This document shows positions 1-11,800 of a stretch of 64,000 bases of DNA, one piece after another. The notes beneath the pieces are model-generated. The model worked only from the letters and a program-made list of their open reading frames with translations, was not told the origin of the DNA and searched no databases. Made by a program: the position numbers and the translations under genes. Where the stretch lies: contig NMRA01001047.1 of the NCBI GenBank assembly GCA_002633005.1, positions 1-64,000 on the forward strand, in the 5' to 3' direction. The stretch is from Phoronis australis. Lineage: Eukaryota > Phoronida > Phoronidae. The first letter of the stretch is position 1. Each line of letters begins with the position of its first letter.

Positions 1-159
1 GTGCTCTCTTTGGAGTTGATGCAACGTCGGAAAATCGAACAGGCGTCGCGGCATTTCGTTTTGAGGCAACTCTTGCTGAAGAGGTGGCGGACGCCTGTAA
101 GCTCATTGCTGACGGGATTGGTCGTACAGGAGACGGTTGGTTGATGTTGACTGAAAAAT
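1..159 (+). CDS. partial exon of an unrecognised gene
   Basis: The frame starting at base 3 is open and ends at a strong splice donor (GTAAGT at 160-165), giving about 52 residues without a stop. The peptide is acidic and hydrophobic in a helix-like pattern (motifs such as AAFRFEAT, EEVADACKLIADGIGR), quite unlike the low-complexity DNA that follows. The 5' part lies outside the window. The strand-helix pattern recalls the C-terminal end of a PH/PTB-like fold, but that is only a guess. I do not recognise the family. The gene runs toward SMCHD1, so the two would be convergent. No continuation exon was found between 166 and 1420. Confidence 0.45.
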
Positions 160-1420
160 GTAAGTTTGGAATTGAAACCACCATGTTATTACTGACAATG
201 GAGAATATTTACTGTCAGTTACTTTTATTATTATCATCACCATTATTATTATTACTATATTATCATCATCATTATTAATGCTGTCAGAGGTTTAATTATG
301 TTATTTGTATACCTATCTACGTCAAGTTTTGAGTACAGACTTGTATTTAAGCAGTCCCGTGGGACTCGTATGCGTCACGGACGTAGAGAACTAAAATTAA
401 ATCGTAGTCATAATCAACTGCACCAAAAGCAAATTAACAAAGCCAAAAATATCAAAAACGGTGATTTCTGTGGAGTAAAGAACAAGCATTTTTGTTGCAT
501 GGTTTAAAACCCGCCCTTCAATGTATTACATGAAGCTAGTACACACAACAAGCCAGCAAAAAATGAAGGCCATAATCATTAAAGCTGTTATAAGCTCATT
601 TTCCGTCAAAAAATTATGATTTAGACAGTTATGAGACATTGATCTCGGCTTGTTCCTGGCTTTCTTCATGGTTTGGAGAAAACTGACACCGGCCTCAACA
701 AACTTGCTTGTCAAGGCGAGCGAGCCTATTTTTTGCACCGACCATGGTGTCCAGCAATAACAATTCTTTCCGTGGCTAGAAACCACTTCTCATATGAGCA
801 AGGAACTGGTTGACACCGATATAGTGATAAAGTGGTCTCAATCAAGCTTGACCAATATCATTCAAGCTTAACCAATATTATTCAAGCTTGGTGAATAGTA
901 TTAAAGCTTGACCAGTACTATTCAAGTTAACCAATATTGAAGCTTTTTGGGCCTACCTTAATCAAAGTTCCACACTACGCTCCAATAACCTTGCTAGCAA
1001 TGTGTGCAAATGTCTCAATTTTAGCACACTTGAATGTAGCACACGAGCTACACTGTCACACATGAACAGGCCATGGGAATTTTTTCGAACACCAGTTGAT
1101 AAGAAAACAAGTCTTGATTGGTGACGAAATTCGCTACAGATAATCAACTAGTAATAAATTATCTTACTGGTAGGCAGTCTTCCTCAACCTTGCACAGCAT
1201 AGGTTACCAAGAGCCATGATTTTTTAAGCTCCCAATACACTGTTGAAAAAGGCGAGTTGCCCAACAAGCTTAGTCAAGATTTTTTTGACAAGCCTGATTC
1301 ACGTCACTCTTCAGCAGCTAACCCAGCACTTGTTAGTAAGGACGCATCGAAATTCAAGCTCGAAGAAAAATGTCGAACAAGCTTAGTCAAACTTAGCTAC
1401 GCATTAATGCCCTGTATGAC
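160..1420. other. non-coding interval with simple repeats
   Basis: No supported exon was seen here. It contains an ATT/ATC-rich low-complexity run (about 222-275) and a 20 bp minisatellite (842-939). It probably includes the SMCHD1 3' UTR: reverse-strand AATAAA/ATTAAA-like signals occur only near 226-290, so the true 3' end is uncertain. Confidence 0.4.
842..939. repeat. 20 bp minisatellite, about 5 copies
   Basis: The unit is TCAAGCTTGACCAATATCAT with substitutions. The HindIII-like AAGCTT core recurs every 20 bases. Confidence 0.8.
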
Positions 1421-4400
1421 CTACTGACCTAGTTTTTCCTCAATGTTCCTCATTTGCTCCTCGCTCTCTTGACATTCCCGTTGTTTCTCCCTCATCTCTG
1501 GGTCGTTCTGGCTCTGCATGTGTTCGTCCAGCTCTAACTTGGAGTTTTGCTGCTTGACGAGAGCCGCTCGAAATGCCTGCAATGTGTCTGCAACAGAGGA
1601 AACGCAATGCTGTCTAAAGGGACCTATTCAGCGATACGACAATCTAAAACTGGGGAAAGCGTAGAAAACATAAGCTTGCAAACACATTCCACAAAAACTC
1701 AAAAGTTACAGTGCCAAAAGTAATAAATATAACACGTGTAGAAACATAAAATTCAACCTATAGATAACCCAGACTGACACAATCACCAAAACAGTTATAC
1801 CTCTCACTACACTAACTGGAACAGCTCAATAAACTACAACACTAAACGTTTCCAACAAGTTGAGCATTTTAGTACACCAAACACAAAGTTACATTAACTT
1901 AATCAAAAAATTTAAAAAAAGCAAATCAACACATTGATAAATGACTAAAATGGTCAAGTTCTGCCTCAGAATAGAAACTTTTCGTTGCCACATTGGTCTC
2001 TTAGCTTACCAATCTGAGTGCAGACAGCATGATACGTTTTGGGCAGAGGCTCGCTGAAGACAACCCCTCTCAGCTTCTCCAGCGGAACAGCTTTGTTCAT
2101 GAAGCCGCCAAACTTGCCGTTACTCCGAATACGGTCACCGGTACGTGTCAGGATGGTGGGGCAGTAGCAGAACTTGACCACNCCAGGTAATGAATGACAA
2201 CACACTCGAGTTGACTACATGGCAAGAGAGGAGGGTGGTCAGGTTTGATGGGAGGGATATGGCTTTTGGGGGTAGAGAGCAGACGAGCGAGGGAGGAAGG
2301 CCACACAAAAAGGATATAAAAGGAGGCTGATGGACATAGGTACAGAGAGGGAGATAGACAGGCAGGAGTGAGTAGGAAGAGAATTTGTGAAGATGACAAA
2401 TATTTTGCCTAATTCAATCTCTTTGGAAGATAACCACAGAACATTAACATGTTACCAAATACAACACTTTACAATAAGTTATCAGTACAGTAGAACAGTA
2501 TTACAATGGACCTGATCCATAACGTTAGCATGTTTATAACAGTTCATTCCACAATCTGCAGTTAAGTGTATTGTATGCAATTTGATTTGGTTACAATAGA
2601 CTTCACTATCAACAAACATTTCAGAAAGGTGCTGGTTCATAGTAACACCAAGGTGCTGGTTCATTGTAACTGTCACCGTTTCACTATTCATGATGACCAG
2701 AATTACTTAAACACTGACGATGAATATTTTGGCACTCGTTGGATTACTCATCCTCAAAATATGGCCGAACATCAACGCTATCACGATCATAATTTCTAAT
2801 ATGGTAAAGTTCCTTAAATTCAACAAAAACTAATGGCCAAAATTGGTAATTTTTTGAGTTTTCAAATGCTCACCGTATCGCCAAAAATGTTCAAAATTTC
2901 ACCGTGTGTTCATTGATGACAGCTGTACTATATGAAGTTTTCAAATAATCAAGTAAATTAGTCTTGTAAACTGTTCTTGAAATTTTTGATAAAATGTAAA
3001 TGTTACTGTACCGCTATAATGTGTTCTAATTTAAAGAAACTTTTCCGTATTTGTTACACACAATACCACACAATACTACACATGCAGCAGTAGCGGTGCA
3101 CTACATACCGGTACGACATGCATCCTGGTGCTGGGGAAAACTGAGAAGCTGTCGAGCATAGACCGGATTTCCAGCTGGTTTCCACATACCTCTGTACCTG
3201 ACGTGGGGGAGGGGCCTGGAAAGGTTTGGAGCAAATGAAAGAGTATGCGGTAAGAACAGGACGATTAGTTGATGCAAATATTCAAAAAGGTATCGACGTT
3301 CACAAAGAGAACGAGACGAGTTCGACAAAAGACGATTACCTACGAGCGACTAAGACATCTATATTAGCTGGCATATAGCTTTGGTCTTACTTCAAAATTT
3401 ACGGAGAATAGGAAGTCTAAATTGATATCCCAGAGCACAAATGCATCACAACAGCCGTAATTATCACTGTTCATCTTCATACTTTTATTCCACACGAGCT
3501 AGGACAAGAAATGTTTAGTCCATTGCTCAAAACCATCCGCTTGTTCAATGAAAGATCTCAACGCATATCCCTAACATTACATTTTCTTCTACTGCGGTAC
3601 AATAACAGGTCATACAGTCTGTCACTAAGTTGGTAAAAAAATGGCATGAAATGGGCCCACACAACATAAACTGATAGTTGCAGAGTCATTATAAACCAAA
3701 GAAGATTTTTTCTTTATGTAAACATACCTTACTCTCGAAGTCGCCATTTCAGAAGTAAGCCTCTTTTTAGGTATCAAAAACAACGCATTTGAGACATAAA
3801 TATAACAAGGTACGTAAAAAAAATCACGCTTTGCACTGTGATTAAGCGCAGGATGCATTGAAAACTGGCTCACTTTTAAAATGTTGACTGGGTGAATATG
3901 TATACATTACAGAATGAATATAAAGATTCACACGCCGTGTACTTGATAGTGTTTATAACTGTAAGATAATTTAGTCGGAACGGCTTACGATGTACTTATA
4001 CAAGTTGTTTCACTATGTACAAGTGGTCTCGATAGCTCAGTAGACTAGAGCATTCGCACGGTCAGCAGGAAGTCTCGGGTTCAAATCCCAGTCGGGGCAG
4101 AGATCTTTTCACACTTAACTTCATGTCACGTGAAGTGACCAAAAGGTGGCATGTATTAGACTAATAATTCTTACTTATATATGCATTACACCATCAACTT
4201 ACTTGGTGTTCCAGTCGTCAATGGTGATGGATTTCTTGAAGACAGAATCCAGGGGAAGGACTTGCTGCTTACCACCAGACTGTTGGTAGATGTCTTTAGC
4301 CTAGGTGTTGAGATCAGCCAATGAGACATGGTACAGCCATCAAGTCGGCCAATGACAAGTCACATAATCAACCAGAGTGGACACATATTAGCCTGGGTGT

Positions 4401-5894
4401 CGATATCAGCCAATGAGACATGGTACAGCCATCAAGTCGACCAATGACAAGTCATATAATCAACCGGTGCGAACACGGACACTAACTAGAGAAAACGAGA
4501 CACTTTACTCCTGAATGGTCTATGAAAACTCAGAAAGAGACGACGATTCAAAGATCAATGGTGACAAAAGTTAATGGAAACAAGTGGTAATAGCAATGCA
4601 TTCACACATGAGAATGCACATTGCAAAAATGTTTCTAAAATGAGAAATTCAAACAATAAAAAATAAGTTTAAAGAGGCCACAAAAACACCTGACAAAACT
4701 CTTGCCTTGAACCATTTACCATTACAAAGCAACTTTTCTGGACTTCTTCCTTTAGTAATCGACTACAAATAATTCTCGAGCTTAGAAAAAATTGACGCTT
4801 TGTTGTTGCATACGATGAGGTTCAGCAATGTGACCTGACCCAGCTGGTCATTTCATGCGATGAACCTGGCCGCACGCAGTAACTGTCAGTTCTTCCCAAA
4901 CCTGGGACTATAATACAAGCAACGAATTCGTGGAAGCCAGTTTTATTATGGTTATCGGTTTCCAAACTGACGAAACATCAAAAGTTGAAAGCTTTTTGAC
5001 ACAAGGCGGCTTCACAGCATCTTTGTCTCACATATGAGCAACAACAACACAACAACAAAAATCTTAAGACATCACCAGTACTTTCCCAGTGACAAACTAG
5101 CGAGGGGTAAGGGTTAGTTACCTTTTTAGTGGAAGTGGTGACGACACAGTCCATGTCAGCGGACATATGCCATGACAGAACACGGGCAATGTCATGATCT
5201 TCAACAAATGCCAGGTGGCAAATCTGGAAAATTGAAATCTTGTGTCATGATTCCTTTGAAGGTGTACAAGTCATTATATCTCTCAAGTAAGACTTACATG
5301 GCAGTAATGATTTTGCTTGTGTCGGTCTATCAGTCTGTCTGAAAATAGATCCTTACATGTGGTTATCCAAACTTTTTTTGGAAATGACGGACAAGGGACA
5401 GGAATTAACTGATTATATTTTGAGTACGATTCTATGCGTCATAGATATCTTACGGACACTATTCTACAAACTTCATGTGCAAAGGACGTGAACTAAACAG
5501 AAAAAAATTTAAGATGTTGATGATCGCATTCAAGCAGAACTAAACTCTTTAAGGGGACGCCATGCCATGGGAAATGTTGGTGCACTAAAAGTGTTTCCAA
5601 CTTATTCCATGTTACAATTCGTCTGTTATGCACATTTTACATTTAATACCTGGCACAAATAAGTCTGATAACACTCTATATAGTAATCCAAACTATAACT
5701 CCATTAAACACTTGTGTAAATACCTGCCAGGTGTTTAAGATGTACTTTAGTAACTAGAATAAACAATGCCTCACCTTCCCTATAACATCACTGTCCTTAG
5801 GCGCATGCGCCAGACCACACAGACGACGGGGCATGTTCAATATACCATCTCTTTCCTTCACACGTGTCTGTACCAGCTTGTCAACACCAGTCAT
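1421..5894 (-). CDS. SMCHD1: SMCHD1 exons 39-45: SMC hinge and C-terminus
   Basis: Exons: 5775-5894, 5122-5223, 4203-4300, 3109-3197, about 2010-2180, 1421-1587. The hinge motifs [63 protein letters not shown] and KLRGVVF are present. In mammals this domain dimerises and binds nucleic acid. The exon expected between 3109 and 2180 (GMLLGDT-type motif) is absent; flanking phases (1 and 1) require a multiple of three bases. The last exon is a Gln/Glu-rich helix ending EEKLGQ and then TAG. Human SMCHD1 continues for about 45 residues after EEKLG, so the C-terminus is either shorter here or continues by splicing at the GTCAGT that overlaps the stop. Confidence 0.9.
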
Positions 5895-8800
5895 CTGCAA
5901 GGTCACATCAAAACATTTTCCCTCGAAATTGGTACATTCAAAAGTAAATCACAGGTAAAATTATTGGACTAACTGAATACCGTTCTTTTAACTCACAGAC
6001 TGTAGTTTGACAGCCTTGTCCCATACACAAGACGTGAAACCTTAAAGCCCCACGTGGAGGTCAGCCCCACCTGGTGGTCAGCCCCACCTGGTGGTCAGCC
6101 CCACCTGGTGGTCAGACCATCAACCATCAGGGTGTGATGCTGACACAACATCTCTAATGGGAGTCACTAAAGTCCTAGTATTTCATTCGATTTGATACCC
6201 TAATGTTTTTTTGCTAATATTTCACTGTTACTCGCACAAGGTCAATCAGCAACACATTCAAGTTTTTGAAAAAAATATTTTGAGAGAAAAGCAACAGCAA
6301 ATCCATTAATAAAGAGCAATTAGAAATCGAATATCATAATAGGACGCTACATCAATGGACGAACATTGTAGAAGACTACTCTACAAAGAGAACAGCAAAC
6401 GAAAAAACAGGAAAAAATAAGAACTGAAGTGAGAAACATTTACACGGTAACCATGGGTGATCAATTACCATCACTGCAACGTTGCAATACCAATAGCATG
6501 ATCCAACTGCATGGATGGTATAAATATCTAAAGTCATTTTTGTTATGTGCTAGCCAAACTAACAAACACCTCAGCATTTTTGTTTCACTGAGACAGATAC
6601 AGAATGACCTGTCCAGGCCATTTACTCAACTCACACAATGAGTAGCACACTAATAGTAAACTTGACTACTGCGCAGATCTGATTTGCTTCAACACACGAC
6701 ACAGCACAGCACAGCACAGCACAGCACAGCACAGCACAGTACAGCACAACAGAGCACAGCACAGCACAGCACAGCACAACAGAGCACAGCACAGCACAGC
6801 ACAGCACAGCACAACAGAGCACAACAGAGCACAGCACAGCACAGCACAAGTTGGTAACAGTACTTCAGTCTAACACTTACATCACCAATTTGATTCAACT
6901 GTACATTCTGTTTCTTCAATTCATTCTTAAGCCTGGTCACTTCTGTGTTGGATTCATGCACAGACACTGCAGAGATCAATAAGAAAACATCTGAGCCGTT
7001 GTTTCACAATAATTTCATGAAAATATTAAAGCTGGCGCTACACAATTGTGACAATCAGATGTAAATGTGACTGTATTGTGAAAATGATGAGTTTTTACAA
7101 GTGTCCCATAGGCAACTATAACTGGCTCCACGTTATAGCAATCACCTACAGGGAAATGTCTGGAATGACCCAGAATTGTGAAAAGAGCAACGAGGGGGGA
7201 GGGGGGGATATGTTCCCACAATGATGCACCCAAAACAGTTATGCAGGATCCTCATTGCTTTATTGAGACAGAATTAATAAATTAGAGATTTTTTCCTTAC
7301 CCATCATCTAAATTGCAGATTACAAACCAGTTGTCTGAGTCACACAAAACATGTCTGGAACTTAGACAAAGATACCCATACCGAAACAGACATTCATGCA
7401 AATAGCATATTGAACTTAAAAAACTAATAACCTTAAACAGGGTGTACCAACCCTCCAACAATATATCAATTGCGGGTTATGTACATTTTCATTTTGATGG
7501 CAGAAACCAACTGTAGCCACAGCAAGGAGACCAGGTTGTCAGAACTAATAATTAACCTATTCCATAAACAGTTCAAGAGCTTAAAATATGTACAAACAAA
7601 ATTTAGCAATTATCAGAATGTGAACAAAATCCAACGGTATTGTATTTTCATATAATCTCAATTGACACTCAACATTTCCATAACTGAGTTGAAATACATA
7701 GCCACAATGCACTACAAGCCTGTCTATTTACTTAAGAGCCTGAAGTTAACTTACCTTTTAGTTCATCAATCAACATTTGCGTCGTCTCAAACAAGTTCTT
7801 GTACGTCCTGATGGCTTTCTTCAGGCAATCCTTCTCTTTGCACAGTGCTGCCACCTGGGCCTGTTTCTTGGCGTCTGCAGAGAGTGAAACAGAATCAGTG
7901 TTTCCACTGGAAATGGATCACAGACAATAACTAGGGCGAGTGTGCCCACTTTCTTCACTCTACCCACACATGACATCCTCCAACATGGCAATTCCTCAAC
8001 TATTTAGCACCCCATGCAGAGGACAACAGAAATTTTACTTTGTCAATTTTATGAAGAAAAATTTCCATTATTTGATGCAATACCACCAGCATTTGAAAAA
8101 CATAAAAAAAACACAAATATGCCAATAATTTTTGGTAAATATAAGAAAAATACAACCCTCAAGCTAAATGTTCTTACAAATTACAGTTTAGACCTACTCA
8201 AATCTTAACTTAACCAGTGACTACTGACCATCTGCTATAGTCATCATTTCTACTCATATTAGGTTTTCATATTCCACAAGTTATTTTTCTCCACACAAGA
8301 CACAACTCGCAAAACAAAGGTCAAAGTTTTACATTTTTTATTTCCCATGACTTTTTCATACCTAATATCTACTTTTTTCACTTTCCAGCCGTTCCTAGAA
8401 ACCATCCAACTTGCTTCAAAAGAACCAAACGTGAGCAAATCAAAAGGGAAAGCACCAGTTTTTGATTTTACCTTAACTAAAATTTCATATTCTTGGTTAT
8501 CCAAGACAGACATTTTTTGTGTTAACTAATGTTCCCCTCATCTGCTTACACTCCATGCAACAATAGAAAATGATGTTAAACAGTCCAACAAAATGACGTT
8601 AAACAGTCCAACAAAATGACGTTAAACAGTCCAACAAAATGACGTTAAACAGTCCAACAAAATGACGTTAAACAGTCCAACAAAATGACGTTAAACAGTC
8701 CAACAAAATGACGTTAAACAGTCCAACTAAAGGCCCACATCTTGATTCTGCATTCATCCCTATGTCAGCTACACAACAGACAGTGTTGGATAAAGAGTAA

Positions 8801-11800
8801 GTCACACATTGGGTTTGTGAGCCTGTGCATCACCCTGTATTGTTGTACGGAAGGTGTATACAAGAGTCATGGCAATTAACACAGAAAACTATGTACTCAA
8901 AATAACCAGTAGAAGTAACATTGAAAACGGTCGTCTTCCCCTTTATTTGACAGCAAATAAAATAAAAAAGACAACTACTGTTCATGTTCATACATTATGA
9001 TTACCTACGTTTCAAGTTAAGCAACAACTGTTTTCATTGGAAATATACCTCCATCTTGAATGTTTGGGGTGCCAATTGTGGGCACATATAAAAGGGAGCA
9101 AATTGGCTTACTTTTAGAAACACCAAACTTTGGTACCCTGTATGAGTTTTACTAGATGACTTTCATGAACCAGCACAGAAACAAAGGTTTTAAATTACAT
9201 CAAAAACATCTGTTGAAAATATACAGAATTTACATGGGACCATTACACATGGTGAACAGGTGTCAAAGAATAGCGCAACCATTGGTTTGACATAAAAAAC
9301 ATGTTGCGTTTCAACAACTTGTATCTGCATTTTATTTGCAGTGATATCTTTTCCACTAAATCTTATAGCATATATAAATGATATTGCATTATACAAGTGC
9401 ATGTACAAAGAATCTCTCAATAGAAATATTCAATCAGAATGAAACGACTGGGCTCTTAAGCCTCTTCAAAGCAGGCACATCACATTTACAGTAAGCTTAA
9501 TAAACTCTTTCCAAACAAAGCATCAGCTGTGTTTGACCCCAAGCAGGTCCAGTACAGGCTAGTGATCATAAAGCCTGTAAAGCCATCAATACATTGAATG
9601 GTTCAATGATTAATCATTGATTTATAAACAAAACAGTCAATAACTGACATAGACTTAAATGTGACAACACCAACATCCACTGACAACCAGACACGTGACA
9701 TTACACAGGCATTAAAGTCAACCATCCTGATGCAGTCAAGGTTATAACATTCTTTGAATTTCAATTAGATATCACTGACAGGAAAAGATAATCCAGACTT
9801 CAAAAGATTCTGAAGAGTAACAAGACACCCCTTATCAGGACCCAGAATGGACTAATCCACTCCCAAGGCCATTCATAATACAACAGCCTGTAAAGAGTGT
9901 GGTTAGCATGCAACTTTCAATCATTATGTACTTGTTGAGGATGTGTCTTCTCATCAACACAATCAGATCATTAGAAACAGTACAGGTAAGTGAACTTTAG
10001 AAGCGTATTCTAGATGAAACAGTAACCTTTTATTAGTTTTGTAGCTGTCTTAAAGTTATGTAAGTCCCCAGAGAAATGCGCTTTGCGATGCCATGACATC
10101 TTCACGAAAATTATTAGACACAGGAATTATTTTCATCTGTACGGGTGTACAGCCTTAGCTTATTATGGATGTAATTTACTTGTTGGAAAACATATTATAG
10201 TTTGAGTGACTTTTTGATGGAACAGTATAAAGAAAACGAAATTGAAACCAAATCCACACATAATCTTTGTAAATCTGAATGTGGTACCACCACATAGAAA
10301 CATTTTCCGATTTACAAAGATCCTGTGCAAATCAACATTCAACTGCTTCACGCTTCAGCCTCTCTTTAGCACAGATGGCAGAAAAGTGAAATTTGATTGC
10401 GCCAAACTTTTCAACAAATATAAACAGAAGGAAAATCTAGTTTAATACATGAGGTGGTATGTACTGTGCAGATGTCAGTGAAACGAGACTCGAGTATTCA
10501 TCTGACACTGTTGAGTCAATATGCATTGGGTGGAATTGCATTGAGATGGACTTTGACTGTGTCAAAGTTGTCCAAAGCGAAAACAAGAAGTATGAGTCAC
10601 CGTTGTTAGATACTTTGTTAGACATTGTGACAAGATAGAAAATTGATAGCCGAGACACTTATAGTAAAATCACTGTGTTTTAATTACAAATCACAACATC
10701 GTGACTAATCACTATAGCAACAAAAGAAACACAAAAAGAAATGGCTGTATAGGGTCACGCTAATCTGTCACTGCCCACATCCAGGTTATGTTTATCACAA
10801 ATCCATCACAGGGAAAAACTCATAAATCATTCAGTCTTCAGACATAAACTCCGCATTAAGAAATCATGAATATTCCCTTGAGATCGTAGTTGCGATCAAT
10901 ATATTTTTTCACCTTTCCACCATACCTAATCACACACGTATTTTCAGACAATGTGAAGCAGACGTGAGTTTGGATCAAACATGAGCGACGACGTAAATCC
11001 ACAAGCAGGGGACATTTCGTTCCTGAAGAACCCGCAGGCGTGGGCCGACTTTGCTGAATACAGCAACTCCACCACCCCATCAGACCATCAAATTCGCCTC
11101 AGTGTCAAGGTCAATCCATCCAGTACGTTTCTAGAGCTCGACTTGTCACGCCGCGCACTTGATGAAATCCCCGCAGAGGTGTACAACTTCTCACGAGTTG
11201 AAGTGTTAAAAATGGGGAACAACAAGATCAAGGCAGTGGCCAATGCCATAGGTCACCTGCACCGTCTCAAGATCTTTGACGGCCACAAGAACAAGCTGAC
11301 ATCACTGCCGGACACCATATTGAACTGCCACTACTTAACCGAGATCAACCTTAACCACAACCAGCTCTGCTCGCTCCCAAACAACTTTCGAGCGCTCAAC
11401 AACCTCAAGGTGTTGTCCATCGCACACAACTGTTTCGAGTCATTGCCGCATGACGTAGCACACTTGGACAGCTTGAAGTCGCTCAACCTCCAGGGGAACA
11501 AACTGTGGCACCTACCGTTCAACATTCAGAACCTACGTCACCTGACGACTTTGAACATCGCCGACAATTTGTTCGAGCATGTTCCCATACCAGTGTGTAA
11601 CATCAAAAATCTGGAGGTGCTCAACATCAGGGGCAACAAGCTCGTCAATGTTCCAACTGACTTTGAGAACCTCAAGTTACTGACAGAGCTGAATCTCGCC
11701 AACAACTACTTCGAGATGGTGCCATACACTATTGGCGACATGCGCAGTCTGCAATTTCTCAATATGTCGAGTAACCAACTCACCTTCCTGCCACCACGCC

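Noticed and set aside
4027-4100. Possible functional tRNA gene
   Set aside because: Boxes A and B are present but the acceptor and anticodon stems are imperfect and a SINE-like tail follows.
6631-6979. Long Cys/Leu/Val open frames on the minus strand
   Set aside because: They are translation of the ACAGC microsatellite, except for the true exon 38 segment at 6881-6966.
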